Assembly (NCBI GenBank): GCA_025363495.1
Contig: JANYDR010000636.1
Coordinates: 1 to 26,749 of the forward strand
From: Cyclobacteriaceae bacterium
GTDB taxonomy: Bacteria > Bacteroidota > Bacteroidia > Cytophagales > Cyclobacteriaceae
Direction: 5' to 3'
DNA: 26,749 bases
A program made the position numbers and the translations under genes. Position 1 is the first letter of the stretch. Every line of letters starts with the position of its first letter. The notes under the pieces are model-generated. The model saw nothing but the letters and a program-made list of their open reading frames with translations, was not told the origin of the DNA and made no database searches. Positions 7,299-14,568 of this stretch are shown here, piece by piece.

Positions 7299-10200
7299 AT
7301 GAATATTTCAGAATTAAGTATCAGGCGACCTATCCTCACATTCGTGATGAATATCATCATTGTATTGTTTGGCGCCATTGGATTTTCATTCCTCGGAATA
7401 CGGGATTATCCGGCTATTGATCCTCCAAATATCGGAGTACGAACAAACTATTCCGGTGCAAATGCTGACATTATCGAATCTCAGATTACGGAGCCATTGG
7501 AGAAATCCATTAATGGAATTGCAGGCATAAAAAATATTTCATCAACATCCAGCGTAGGAACAAGCAGTATCAATATTGAATTTGAATTAGGCGTCGATCT
7601 TGAAGCCGCCGCTAATGATGTACGCGATAAAGTTTCCCAGGCTACCCGCTCACTTCCTCAGGATCTTACTGCTCCTCCGGTAGTATCAAAAGCAGATGCA
7701 GGAGGTGACGTAATCATTACGATGACTGTTCAGAGTGACACCCGGAATCCGCTACAGCTTACCGAATACGCCAATAACGTACTGGTTGAGCGTCTTCAAA
7801 CAATACCCGGCGTAAGTAGCATACAGGTATGGGGAGAGAAAAAATATGCCATGCGAATCTGGATTGACCCTGCCAAGCTAAGCGCTTATAATCTTACTGC
7901 ATTGGATGTTCAACTGGCGTTAGTCCGAGAAAATATTGAGCTTCCTTCCGGGAAAATCGCAGGCGATGCTACCGAACTTTCTGTCCGAACTTTCGGGAGA
8001 CTTTATACGGAAGAAGAATTCGATAACGTCATCATACGCTCCACTGCACAAGGGGATATTCGCCTTAAAGATATTGGTCAGGCGCTCCTTGGACCTGAGA
8101 ACGAAGAGTCCATGATGCGCGAAAGCCGCGTCGCAATGGTTGGGCTTGCCATTGCTCCGCTGCCTGGGTCCAATTACGTTGCTATCTCCAATGAGTTTTA
8201 TAAACGATACGAACAACTCAAAAAAGAAGTACCGGCAGACATAAAGACCAATATATTATTAGATCAAACTTTCTTTATCAAAAGGTCCATTACCGAAGTT
8301 CAGGAAACACTTGTTATCTCAATTCTCCTCGTGGTATTGATCATCTATCTTTTCTTCCGTGATTTCCTCATTGCGGTTCGCCCTTTGATTGACATTCCGG
8401 TTTCGCTGATAGCGACATTCTTTATCATGTATCTGCTGGGTTTCTCAATCAATGTATTGACGATGCTGGGGATCGTTCTTGCCACCGGTCTCGTGGTAGA
8501 CGATGGTATTGTTGTAACAGAAAATATTTATAAGAAGCTTGAAGCAGGAATGAATAAATACCAGGCGGCACGTGAAGGCTCTAAAGAAATTTTCTTTGCG
8601 GTTATCTCAACGTCGATTACACTGGCTGTTGTATTTCTCCCTATTGTTTTCCTTGAGGGCTTTGTAGGTCGCTTATTCAGAGAGTTTGGAATAGTGGTGG
8701 CCGGAGCCGTATTGGTTTCTGCATTCGTTTCATTAACACTTACTCCGGTATTGAGCGTATTGCTTACAAGAAAGACACACAGTCATTCAAGATTCTATAT
8801 CTGGACCGAACCGTTCTTTATCGGAATGGAAAGCGGTTACTCCAGGCTGCTGGGTTCTTTTATGAAAGTAAGATGGGTTGCGTTTTTTATTATTGCTGTC
8901 TGTATAACGTCAGCTTATTTCGTTGGAATCAATCTTCAATCCGAACTTGCTCCTCTCGAAGACCGGAATCAATTCCGTCTTCAGCTTTCGGCACCAGAAG
9001 GAACATCTTATGACTACATGGACAACTATGTTGAAAAGATGACGCAGTTTGTAATGGATTCTGTAAAAGAAGCTAAAACAGTTTTATCCCTTACGGCACC
9101 AGGTTTTAGTGGTTCTGGTTCGGTAAACGCAGGAGCTGTTCGCGTTTCATTAGTTGATCCCAAATACCGGAAACGTTCACAGCAGCAAATTGTAGACATG
9201 GCCAGCCGTAACATGGGCAGGTTTCAGGAAGGGCGAGCTTTTCCAATACAGGAACAGACTATTTCAGTTAACCGCCGTGGCGGATTACCCGTTCAGTTTG
9301 TTATACAGAATAATAATTTCGACAAACTAAAGGCGGCGCTGCCTAAGTTTCTTGATGCAGCTAACACTAATCCAACACTGCTTGGTGTTGATATCGATCT
9401 GAAGTTCAACAAACCTGAATTAAAAGTTCAGATCAACCGCCTTAAAGCCACACAGCTTGGAATTAGCGTTCAGGATATTTCACAAACATTACAGTTGGCG
9501 TACAGTAATCTTCGCTTTGGCTATTTCACAAAGGATGGCAAACAATACCAGGTAATGGGTCAGGTGGCACGCATCAATCGTGATGATCCCGATGACTTGA
9601 AAAAATTATACGTTCGTACATCCTCCGGTCAGTTGGTTTCAATCGACAATGTTATTTCTGTTGAAGAGTCTACAACACCTCCCGCGCTTTATCACTTTAA
9701 CCGTTACAAATCAGCTACCATTTCGGCAGGTCTCGCTCCAGGTAAAACAATTGGCGACGGCATCAAGGTTATGCAGGAGATTGCTAAGGAGCAACTCGAC
9801 GATACTTTTACCACATCTCTTTCCGGAGCTTCGCGTGACTTTGCTGAAAGCGGAAGCAATACATCTTTTGCCTTTGTGCTGGCACTCATTCTCATTTACC
9901 TGATTTTATCTGCACAGTTCGAAAGTTTCGTCGATCCTCTGATCATTATGTTTACTGTGCCATTGGCAATTTGCGGAGCCTTTCTTTCATTGTATATCTT
10001 CAAACAAACATTAAATATCTTTTCTGAGATCGGTATGATCATGTTGATCGGACTTGTTACAAAGAATGGAATTTTGATTGTGGAGTTTGCCAATAAAAAG
10101 CGAGAAGAAGGTCTTTCTAAAATAGAAGCAGTAGTAGAGGCTTCAAAGCTTCGTTTACGCCCCATCCTGATGACGAGTCTTGCAATGGCATTGGGATCGT

Positions 10201-10406
10201 TGCCATTAGCGCTCTCTTTGGGAGATGCCTCCACCAGCCGCATTCCATTAGGTATTGTAATTGTGGGCGGCGTTTTATTTTCACTAGTGCTTACACTTTT
10301 TGTAATTCCTGCCATGTATTCATTTCTTTCCAAAGCAAAAAAACATATCGATTTTGAAACTGGAGCTACCATTGAACCCCACAAGGAGTTGGCTTATGAA
10401 GCTTAG
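7299..10406 (+). CDS. RND efflux pump, inner-membrane transporter (AcrB/MexF, HAE1-type)
   Basis: Proton-driven multidrug-type exporter of 1035 residues, the usual size for HAE1 pumps. It begins MNISELSIRRPILTFVMNI, a typical first transmembrane helix. There are two halves, each with one helix, a large periplasmic loop and a bundle of helices. The proton relay is present: GLVVDDGIVV in the TM4 region gives Asp401-Asp402 (AcrB Asp407-Asp408), and GLVTKNGILIVEFA gives Lys922 (AcrB Lys940). The A-motif-like GRLFREFGIVVAGAVLVS is also seen. Substrate specificity cannot be judged. The reading frame is intact. The gene lies 4 bp after the adaptor gene and overlaps the channel gene by 11 bp, consistent with one transcript and matched stoichiometry. 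Confidence 0.97.
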   Translation: MNISELSIRRPILTFVMNIIIVLFGAIGFSFLGIRDYPAIDPPNIGVRTNYSGANADIIESQITEPLEKSINGIAGIKNISSTSSVGTSSINIEFELGVDLEAAANDVRDKVSQATRSLPQDLTAPPVVSKADAGGDVIITMTVQSDTRNPLQLTEYANNVLVERLQTIPGVSSIQVWGEKKYAMRIWIDPAKLSAYNLTALDVQLALVRENIELPSGKIAGDATELSVRTFGRLYTEEEFDNVIIRSTAQGDIRLKDIGQALLGPENEESMMRESRVAMVGLAIAPLPGSNYVAISNEFYKRYEQLKKEVPADIKTNILLDQTFFIKRSITEVQETLVISILLVVLIIYLFFRDFLIAVRPLIDIPVSLIATFFIMYLLGFSINVLTMLGIVLATGLVVDDGIVVTENIYKKLEAGMNKYQAAREGSKEIFFAVISTSITLAVVFLPIVFLEGFVGRLFREFGIVVAGAVLVSAFVSLTLTPVLSVLLTRKTHSHSRFYIWTEPFFIGMESGYSRLLGSFMKVRWVAFFIIAVCITSAYFVGINLQSELAPLEDRNQFRLQLSAPEGTSYDYMDNYVEKMTQFVMDSVKEAKTVLSLTAPGFSGSGSVNAGAVRVSLVDPKYRKRSQQQIVDMASRNMGRFQEGRAFPIQEQTISVNRRGGLPVQFVIQNNNFDKLKAALPKFLDAANTNPTLLGVDIDLKFNKPELKVQINRLKATQLGISVQDISQTLQLAYSNLRFGYFTKDGKQYQVMGQVARINRDDPDDLKKLYVRTSSGQLVSIDNVISVEESTTPPALYHFNRYKSATISAGLAPGKTIGDGIKVMQEIAKEQLDDTFTTSLSGASRDFAESGSNTSFAFVLALILIYLILSAQFESFVDPLIIMFTVPLAICGAFLSLYIFKQTLNIFSEIGMIMLIGLVTKNGILIVEFANKKREEGLSKIEAVVEASKLRLRPILMTSLAMALGSLPLALSLGDASTSRIPLGIVIVGGVLFSLVLTLFVIPAMYSFLSKAKKHIDFETGATIEPHKELAYEA
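10383..10388 (+). promoter_or_regulatory. Shine-Dalgarno site deciding the channel-protein start
   Basis: AAGGAG sits 7 nt before ATG at 10396, inside the end of the pump gene. Good Shine-Dalgarno sites are scarce in this window. This one supports the internal ATG over the in-frame ATG at 10354 and suggests reinitiation or translational coupling. Confidence 0.55.
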
Positions 10407-11709
10407 ACTGTACGGATTTTTATTTCCTATATTTTTTGTAATCATTTCAAGTGCACAGGAAGTCTCCCTGGAGGAGGCTGTGCAAATGGGATTGCAAAAA
10501 AACTTTGATGTTCGCGTATTGCAAAGAACCGGGGCATTGGCCGCAAATGATAATCGGTTTGCCTTCGGTGCCTTCCTTCCAACGTTAAATGCAAACGGAG
10601 CTTACACAAAATCAAATAACGATTCACGTAACGTTACCTTTGCCGATGTAGAGACTCTTCGTACCGGTGCCAAATCCACTAACACTCAAGGTCAGCTTCA
10701 ACTTCTCTGGACGCTGTTTGATGGAACCAAAATGTTTGCAACCAGAAAACGTATACAGGAACTCGCCGTTCTTGGTCAGGTGAACGTTCGCAATCAGATG
10801 ATAAACTCTGCAGCAACGATCATAAGCACTTATTATAATGTCATTAGACAGAAGCAACAACTGAAAGCTGTTTATGAATTAATGGCTGTAAGCGAAGAGC
10901 GCGTCAAGCTTGCTGAAAAAAAATTACAGGTAGGTACAGGAGGCAAACCTGAATTACTTCAGGCAAAGGTTGATTTAAATGCACAACGTACCGCTGTTCT
11001 TGCCCAGCTGACATTGATTCAACAGTTAAAAGATCAGATGAATGGACTATTGGGAATGGGGCTTCCTGACGTTTATGATGTCGCCGATACAATTCCCATT
11101 GATCTTTCGCTGACGATGGAGGAAATTTTAACTGGTATTGAAGCAACCAATCAGGCCATCGTAGCTGCAAAAGAAAACATTAAAATTGCATCGCTTGTGG
11201 TGAGGGAGAACCGGGCAACACGATCACCCATTATCTCATTCACATCTGCTTACAACTATAACCGGACTGAGAATGAATTGGCAACGAGTCCTATTGCCCA
11301 AAAATATACCCGCAACCAGGGTTATAACTATGGACTTACTATTGCGGTGCCAATTGTGAATAATCTGAATGTTAACCGCCTCATTGCCGCCGCCAAAATA
11401 ACTCTCGATCGTTCCAAAATTATTTATGATCAGCAGGTAATGTTAGCCGTTGTTGGCGTTCGAAATGCCTATGTTAATTACGATAACGCCAAAAAAATTC
11501 TGGTGATAGAAGAAGAAAATATTCTTCTGGCAAAAGAAAATGTTTACATCGCTCTTGAAGGTTTTAAGAGAGGCAATACGCTGGCCATTGATTTACGCGC
11601 CGCTCAGCAAAGTCTTGCTGATGCTTACAATCTTTTAATCGCTGCGCGATACAATGCGAAGATTTCTGAAACGGAGTTGCTAAGATTGAAAGGTTCGTTG
11701 CTGAACTGA
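10396..11709 (+). CDS. outer-membrane efflux channel (TolC/OprM-like)
   Basis: Outer-membrane exit duct of the tripartite pump, 437 residues. The start at 10396 overlaps the pump stop (10404-10406) by 11 bp, has an AAGGAG site, and gives a clean signal peptide MKLRLYGFLFPIFFVIISSA|QE. There is no lipobox Cys, so it is TolC-like rather than the acylated OprM kind. Two copies of the OEP pattern are seen. The first opens VSLEEAVQMGLQKNFDVRVL, with a long helical stretch TYYNVIRQKQQLKAV and LAEKKLQVGTGGKPELLQAK. The second has ANQAIVAAKEN-type helices (written TNQAIVAAKEN here) and ends FKRGNTLAIDLRAAQQSLAD with YNAKISETELLRLKG. The order adaptor-pump-channel matches Bacteroidota efflux operons. 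Confidence 0.95.
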   Translation: MKLRLYGFLFPIFFVIISSAQEVSLEEAVQMGLQKNFDVRVLQRTGALAANDNRFAFGAFLPTLNANGAYTKSNNDSRNVTFADVETLRTGAKSTNTQGQLQLLWTLFDGTKMFATRKRIQELAVLGQVNVRNQMINSAATIISTYYNVIRQKQQLKAVYELMAVSEERVKLAEKKLQVGTGGKPELLQAKVDLNAQRTAVLAQLTLIQQLKDQMNGLLGMGLPDVYDVADTIPIDLSLTMEEILTGIEATNQAIVAAKENIKIASLVVRENRATRSPIISFTSAYNYNRTENELATSPIAQKYTRNQGYNYGLTIAVPIVNNLNVNRLIAAAKITLDRSKIIYDQQVMLAVVGVRNAYVNYDNAKKILVIEEENILLAKENVYIALEGFKRGNTLAIDLRAAQQSLADAYNLLIAARYNAKISETELLRLKGSLLN

Positions 11710-11718
11710 TTGATTTCA

Positions 11719-11776
11719 GTATTCCTTCTCCTCAGAATCCCTGAGGCGGGCGACTCTGAGGTTAATTTGGGAATAC
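11719..11776. repeat. nested inverted repeat after the efflux operon
   Basis: GTATTCC (11719-11725) pairs with GGAATAC (11770-11776), and inside it CCTCAGA (11730-11736) pairs with TCTGAGG (11755-11761). The inner loop also holds CCCTGAGGCGGGC. The nested hairpin could end the efflux transcript, but no T-run follows. It may instead be a repeat of the kind seen elsewhere in this window. I see no second copy here. Confidence 0.5.
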
Positions 11777-11798
11777 AAGCTTTAATCTTTCATCTTTG
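11766..11798 (+). promoter_or_regulatory. candidate promoter for the aldo/keto reductase gene
   Basis: TTTG at 11766-11769 and CATCTTTG at 11791-11798 are separated by 21 bp. They resemble the Bacteroidota -33 TTTG and -7 TAnnTTTG elements, with one mismatch (CA for TA). A transcript starting near 11805 would have a leader of roughly 17 nt before the TTG start at 11822. Confidence 0.35.
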
Positions 11799-11821
11799 GT
11801 CTCTAAACTAACCAAAGACGC

Positions 11822-12700
11822 TTGATTCAAAAACAAAAAATCCATCCGGAAGGTCCAGCCTTTTCTCGCATCATTGCCGGTGCCTGGCGGTGGCACACTG
11901 TTTCTCCGGTTGTGCTGGAGCGATTGATCAATACCGCATTGGACTGTGGCATCACCACATTTGATCATGCCGATATCTATGGTGATCATGGTAATGAAGA
12001 GATTTTTGGAAATGTCTTGAAAAAAAATCCTTCCCTTCGTTCAAAGATGGAGTTGATCTCAAAGTGTGGAATAAAGTTTCCCTCAAGTAAGCGACCCACC
12101 GCATGGGTGAAGCATTATGATAGCTCTAAAGAGCACATCATTTGGTCGGCAGAGAATTCCCTTAAAATGCTTGGCACTGACCGGTTGGAGTTGTTGCTTA
12201 TTCATCGGCCTGATCCTTTGTTGGACCCGCATGAAGTGGCAGAGGCTTTTTCTTTATTACGACAGCATGGCAAAGTTCAGCATGTAGGCGTTTCTAATTT
12301 CACACCATCACAATTCAGGATGTTGCAGCATCATTTACCCTATCCGCTTGTAACAAATCAAATTGAAATTTCTCTTTCAAAGATAGACTCTTTGTTCAAT
12401 GGAGATCTTGACTTATTGATGGAATTCAATGCCTCCGCAATGGCCTGGTCTCCACTCGGGGGTGGAAAGACTCTTGAAGTAGATGAGCGGGAAGTTTTCA
12501 ATAAAGCTGCAAAATATAATGCATCCTACAGTCAGCTTTCACTTGCATGGCTGATGAAGCATCCTTCAAAAATCTTCCCTATCATCGGCACAACACAGCC
12601 GGAGCGTATTACTGAAGCTGCCCGATCAACAGATATCAATCTTGATCGCCAGGACTGGTTTGAGATGCTGAAGTGGGTGATGGGGAAGGAGGTTCCTTAG
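11822..12700 (+). CDS. aldo/keto reductase, YdhF-like, TTG start
   Basis: NADPH-type oxidoreductase of the aldo/keto reductase superfamily, 292 residues, cytoplasmic. The catalytic tetrad is present: Asp48 and Tyr53 (FDHADIYG), Lys81 (ISKCGIK) and His128 (LLIHRPD). The cofactor-side segments GVSNFTPSQF and PIIGTTQPERI are typical. It closely resembles my recollection of E. coli YdhF over its whole length, including the first residues (IHPEGPAFSR against IAPQGPEFSR) and the final (G)xxVP. That end-to-end match is why the TTG at 11822 is accepted. A stop codon lies upstream in frame and the next internal ATG (residue 66) would remove Asp48 and Tyr53. The substrate is unknown. It follows the efflux operon at 112 bp with its own candidate promoter, so it is probably independent. 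Confidence 0.9.
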   Translation: MIQKQKIHPEGPAFSRIIAGAWRWHTVSPVVLERLINTALDCGITTFDHADIYGDHGNEEIFGNVLKKNPSLRSKMELISKCGIKFPSSKRPTAWVKHYDSSKEHIIWSAENSLKMLGTDRLELLLIHRPDPLLDPHEVAEAFSLLRQHGKVQHVGVSNFTPSQFRMLQHHLPYPLVTNQIEISLSKIDSLFNGDLDLLMEFNASAMAWSPLGGGKTLEVDEREVFNKAAKYNASYSQLSLAWLMKHPSKIFPIIGTTQPERITEAARSTDINLDRQDWFEMLKWVMGKEVP

Positions 12701-12734
12701 CACGTCAAGTGATTTTGATAAATATTCTGATAAC

Positions 12735-12859
12735 GAATTATGGGTAATCAGTAAGCGGTATTCAAGTGATCGGTGGCTCGCGTTTATGTGAAACAGATTA
12801 AGTTTCACAACGGCATCACTGATATTTAAATACCGATTACCGATAACTCACAGGTATTA
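12735..12859. repeat. palindromic intergenic repeat, family 2 copy A
   Basis: A nested palindrome between convergent genes. GAATTATGGGTAATC (12735-12749) pairs with GATTACCGATAACTC (12835-12849) at 13 of 15 positions. Inside it CGGTATT (12756-12762) pairs with AATACCG (12829-12835), AGTGAT pairs with ATCACT, and the tip is TGTGAAAC-N7-GTTTCACA (12787-12809). The right half (12782-12859) recurs in the same orientation at 13705-13783. The reading frame of the broken lipoprotein gene runs into it. Confidence 0.75.
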
Positions 12860-13690
12860 TTTACAAGTTTTGTATTCGAATAAGTGGTTGTTGTAGTACT
12901 AATTGTTGCAGCAAGGCTTTCCGTCTTTACCGCCTTCGTTAGATAGTTGGCATCATCATATTGGTATGTGTAAGTGATTTTGTCACCCGAGCCACTTGAA
13001 TATACTGCTGCAAGTGCATTATTCTTGTTAAAAAATAATCATTTGGCGATCCGTACACATCGTAATAGAAATAGGGCTGATTAATAGCCTTTGCCAAAAG
13101 TAAAAACGGGTTGTTCTTTCCGTCGTAAGCTGTATAATTTAGTACAAATTGACCTTGACTTGTTCCACCATAAAAAGTTTGCCTCGAGCTCGTTTGAACA
13201 TTGCCCTCTGACGTAAATGTGAAAGCACAGTTTACGGCATTGCCTACGCCAAGATCATTGAGATAGTTATTGGTCAGTAGTCTTCCCTGGCTATCATAGG
13301 TCAAATTTGTTGTCGACGTCACTGGGTAACTTCCGGCACTCGTTCCCGAAATTTTTACTACATGCCCGCCATCGTTTGTCCAGGTAAACAGATCCCCACC
13401 GTCAGCTTTGATTCCCGTAAGCATCCCATTGGTATACAAATAAGTATAGACATAAGTGCTGGTAGAATTATTAGCTCCATTGAATACTTCTGTTTGCCGC
13501 GTAAGTACTAAGTTATTATCATATTCAAATGTATAGGTCCAAGCAAGATCGGGCACTCCCGGAGTGGAAATTGTTTGTGTTATCTTCGTAACAGCGCAGG
13601 GTGGACAACAACGACTGGGTCACTCTTCTTTGAGCAAGAGCCTACGATAATCAAAACCAAAATGAGGGTAGATTGGTAGATTTTTTTCAT
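12826..13690 (-). pseudogene. frameshifted lipoprotein gene (Bacteroidota YD-like lipoprotein)
   Basis: Three reading-frame pieces join into one plausible protein. Piece 1 starts at ATG 13690: MKKIYQSTLILVLIIVGSC is a lipoprotein signal with lipobox IVGSC, followed by SKKSDP, and it hits a stop at 13580. Piece 2 is the open frame down to 12939. It reads upstream through PCAVTKITQTISTPGVPDL and contains repetitive segments such as YTFEYDN, LTYDSQGRLLTNNY and YDGKNNPFLLL. Piece 3 continues NKNNALAAVYSSGSGDKITY to a stop at 12826, inside the family 2 repeat. Joining needs one extra base near the GGG at 13617-13619 and one in the A6 run at 13030-13035. Both faults look like single-base losses in homopolymers, so either gene decay or sequencing error is possible. 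Similar lipoproteins are common in Bacteroidota and their function is unknown. The existing start at 13556 is not credible, as it lacks the signal. Confidence 0.75.
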
Positions 13691-13704
13691 GTGTGATTAA
13701 TTCT

Positions 13705-13783
13705 GTTTATGTGAAACATGTTAAGTTTCAGATACGGCACTACCGATCACTGAATACTGATTACAGATAACTTACCGGTATTA
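13705..13783. repeat. intergenic repeat, family 2 copy B (half element)
   Basis: Begins GTTTATGTGAAACA and ends CCGGTATTA, in the same order and orientation as 12782-12859. Shared blocks are GTTTATGTGAAACA, TTAAGTTTCA, ACGGCA, ATCACTGA, GATTAC-GATAACT and GGTATTA. A small hairpin TGAAAC-N7-GTTTCA (13712-13730) is kept, but the left palindrome arm of copy A is missing. It lies just upstream of the lipoprotein start at 13690 and downstream of the 13827-14177 gene. Confidence 0.7.
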
Positions 13784-13826
13784 ATTTTAAATATCAAAAC
13801 GGAAAGGCAACCCAACCTTAGGACAA

Positions 13827-14177
13827 CTACTGATCAATAAGATCAGACATCTTAAACTTCTGAATGATGTAATACAGGAAATTAAAAGACAGGGCGTCTT
13901 CTTCTTCCTTTTCCTTGAGATTATTCTTGTGAGAATCCGGTTTTGACGCCTTTACAGGAACTGAATTTATTAATCTTGGCGTGGATTGAATCGAGTCTCT
14001 GACATTGTTTGAATGATTATTATGATCATAAATCAACGTCTTATCTTCGTCCAGATTAAATTCGTGGTGCGAAGGGTCTTGCATTTCCAGTAACGGCAAT
14101 TCGTCCTGGGCCTTCACACTGAGTGCGAAGAGTATTGCTATGAAAGAGGCTAAAAGATAAGATACCTTTACTTTCAT
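13827..14177 (-). CDS. small secreted protein of unknown function
   Basis: A 116-residue protein I do not recognise. Residues 1-23 are a clear signal peptide (MKVKVSYLLASFIAILFALSVKA|QDE), so it should be periplasmic or outer-membrane associated; there is no lipobox. The mature part is polar and rich in Asp, Glu, Asn, His and Lys (for example NLDEDKTLIYDHNNHSNNVRD), which suggests disorder. It ends in a more ordered-looking hydrophobic patch LSFNFLYYIIQKFKMSDLID, which may be the functional end. The start ATG at 14177 lies 56 bp from the divergent csaA start. No metal site or enzyme motif is convincing. It is probably a real gene, given the signal peptide and codon use like its neighbours. 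Confidence 0.65.
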   Translation of the reverse strand: MKVKVSYLLASFIAILFALSVKAQDELPLLEMQDPSHHEFNLDEDKTLIYDHNNHSNNVRDSIQSTPRLINSVPVKASKPDSHKNNLKEKEEEDALSFNFLYYIIQKFKMSDLIDQ

Positions 14178-14233
14178 TGACCGCGGTATATTTTGATGTT
14201 CTGGTGAGTTGCGAATATATAAAATTTTGTGAA

Positions 14234-14566
14234 ATGATTACATGGGATGACTTCAACAAAATAGACGTACGGGCAGGAACTGTCGTCAAAGCCGAACCCT
14301 TTCCGGAGGCCAAAAAGCCCGCTTTTAAGCTTTGGATCGACTTCGGACCAGAATTAGGCATTAAAAAATCCAGCGCCCAGATCACCCACCATTACCGGAT
14401 AGAAGAACTTCCCGGTCGCCAGGTGGCGTGCGTTGTGAACTTTCCTCCCCGGCAAATTGCCAGCTTTCAGTCGGAAGTTCTCGTAACCGGCTTCCCTGAC
14501 AACGAGGGAAAAGTAGTCCTGACCTCCATTACTAAACAGGTGCCAAACGGAGCGCGATTGTTCTAG
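14234..14566 (+). CDS. csaA: CsaA-like tRNA-binding / chaperone protein
   Basis: A 110-residue single-domain protein of the tRNA-binding OB-fold family, the usual size for CsaA. The start at 14234 gives MITWDDFNKIDVRAGTVVKA, the standard CsaA opening. An in-frame extension upstream to 14177 adds 19 residues the family lacks. Further family marks are FPEAKKPAFKLWIDFG, GIKKSSAQITHHY, GRQVACVVNFPPRQIA, FQSEVLVTGF and the C-terminal PNGARLF. The family binds tRNA and has been described as a secretion-related chaperone in Bacillus, but its role in Bacteroidota is not established. It is followed 2 bp later by murF-alr, which implies co-transcription. Confidence 0.93.
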   Translation: MITWDDFNKIDVRAGTVVKAEPFPEAKKPAFKLWIDFGPELGIKKSSAQITHHYRIEELPGRQVACVVNFPPRQIASFQSEVLVTGFPDNEGKVVLTSITKQVPNGARLF

Positions 14567-14568
14567 CC

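Noticed and set aside
9896..10384. 162-codon open frame on the minus strand inside the RND pump gene
   Set aside because: It is antisense to a strongly supported pump gene with intact motifs, and its product has no recognisable domain or signal.
6233..11709. Efflux operon as a heavy-metal (CzcCBA) exporter
   Set aside because: The pump has the HAE1 double-Asp motif GLVVDDGIVV and the adaptor lacks metal-binding His clusters, so a multidrug-type pump is the better call.
13030..13035. Programmed ribosomal frameshift in the lipoprotein gene
   Set aside because: The run is a weak slippery site with no following pseudoknot evident, and a second shift would also be needed near the N-terminus, so decay or sequencing error is simpler.
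12939..13556. Intact 205-residue protein starting at 13556
   Set aside because: It lacks the signal peptide that lies just upstream in another frame, and its last 25 or so residues are out-of-frame translation of a sequence that reads sensibly one phase over.
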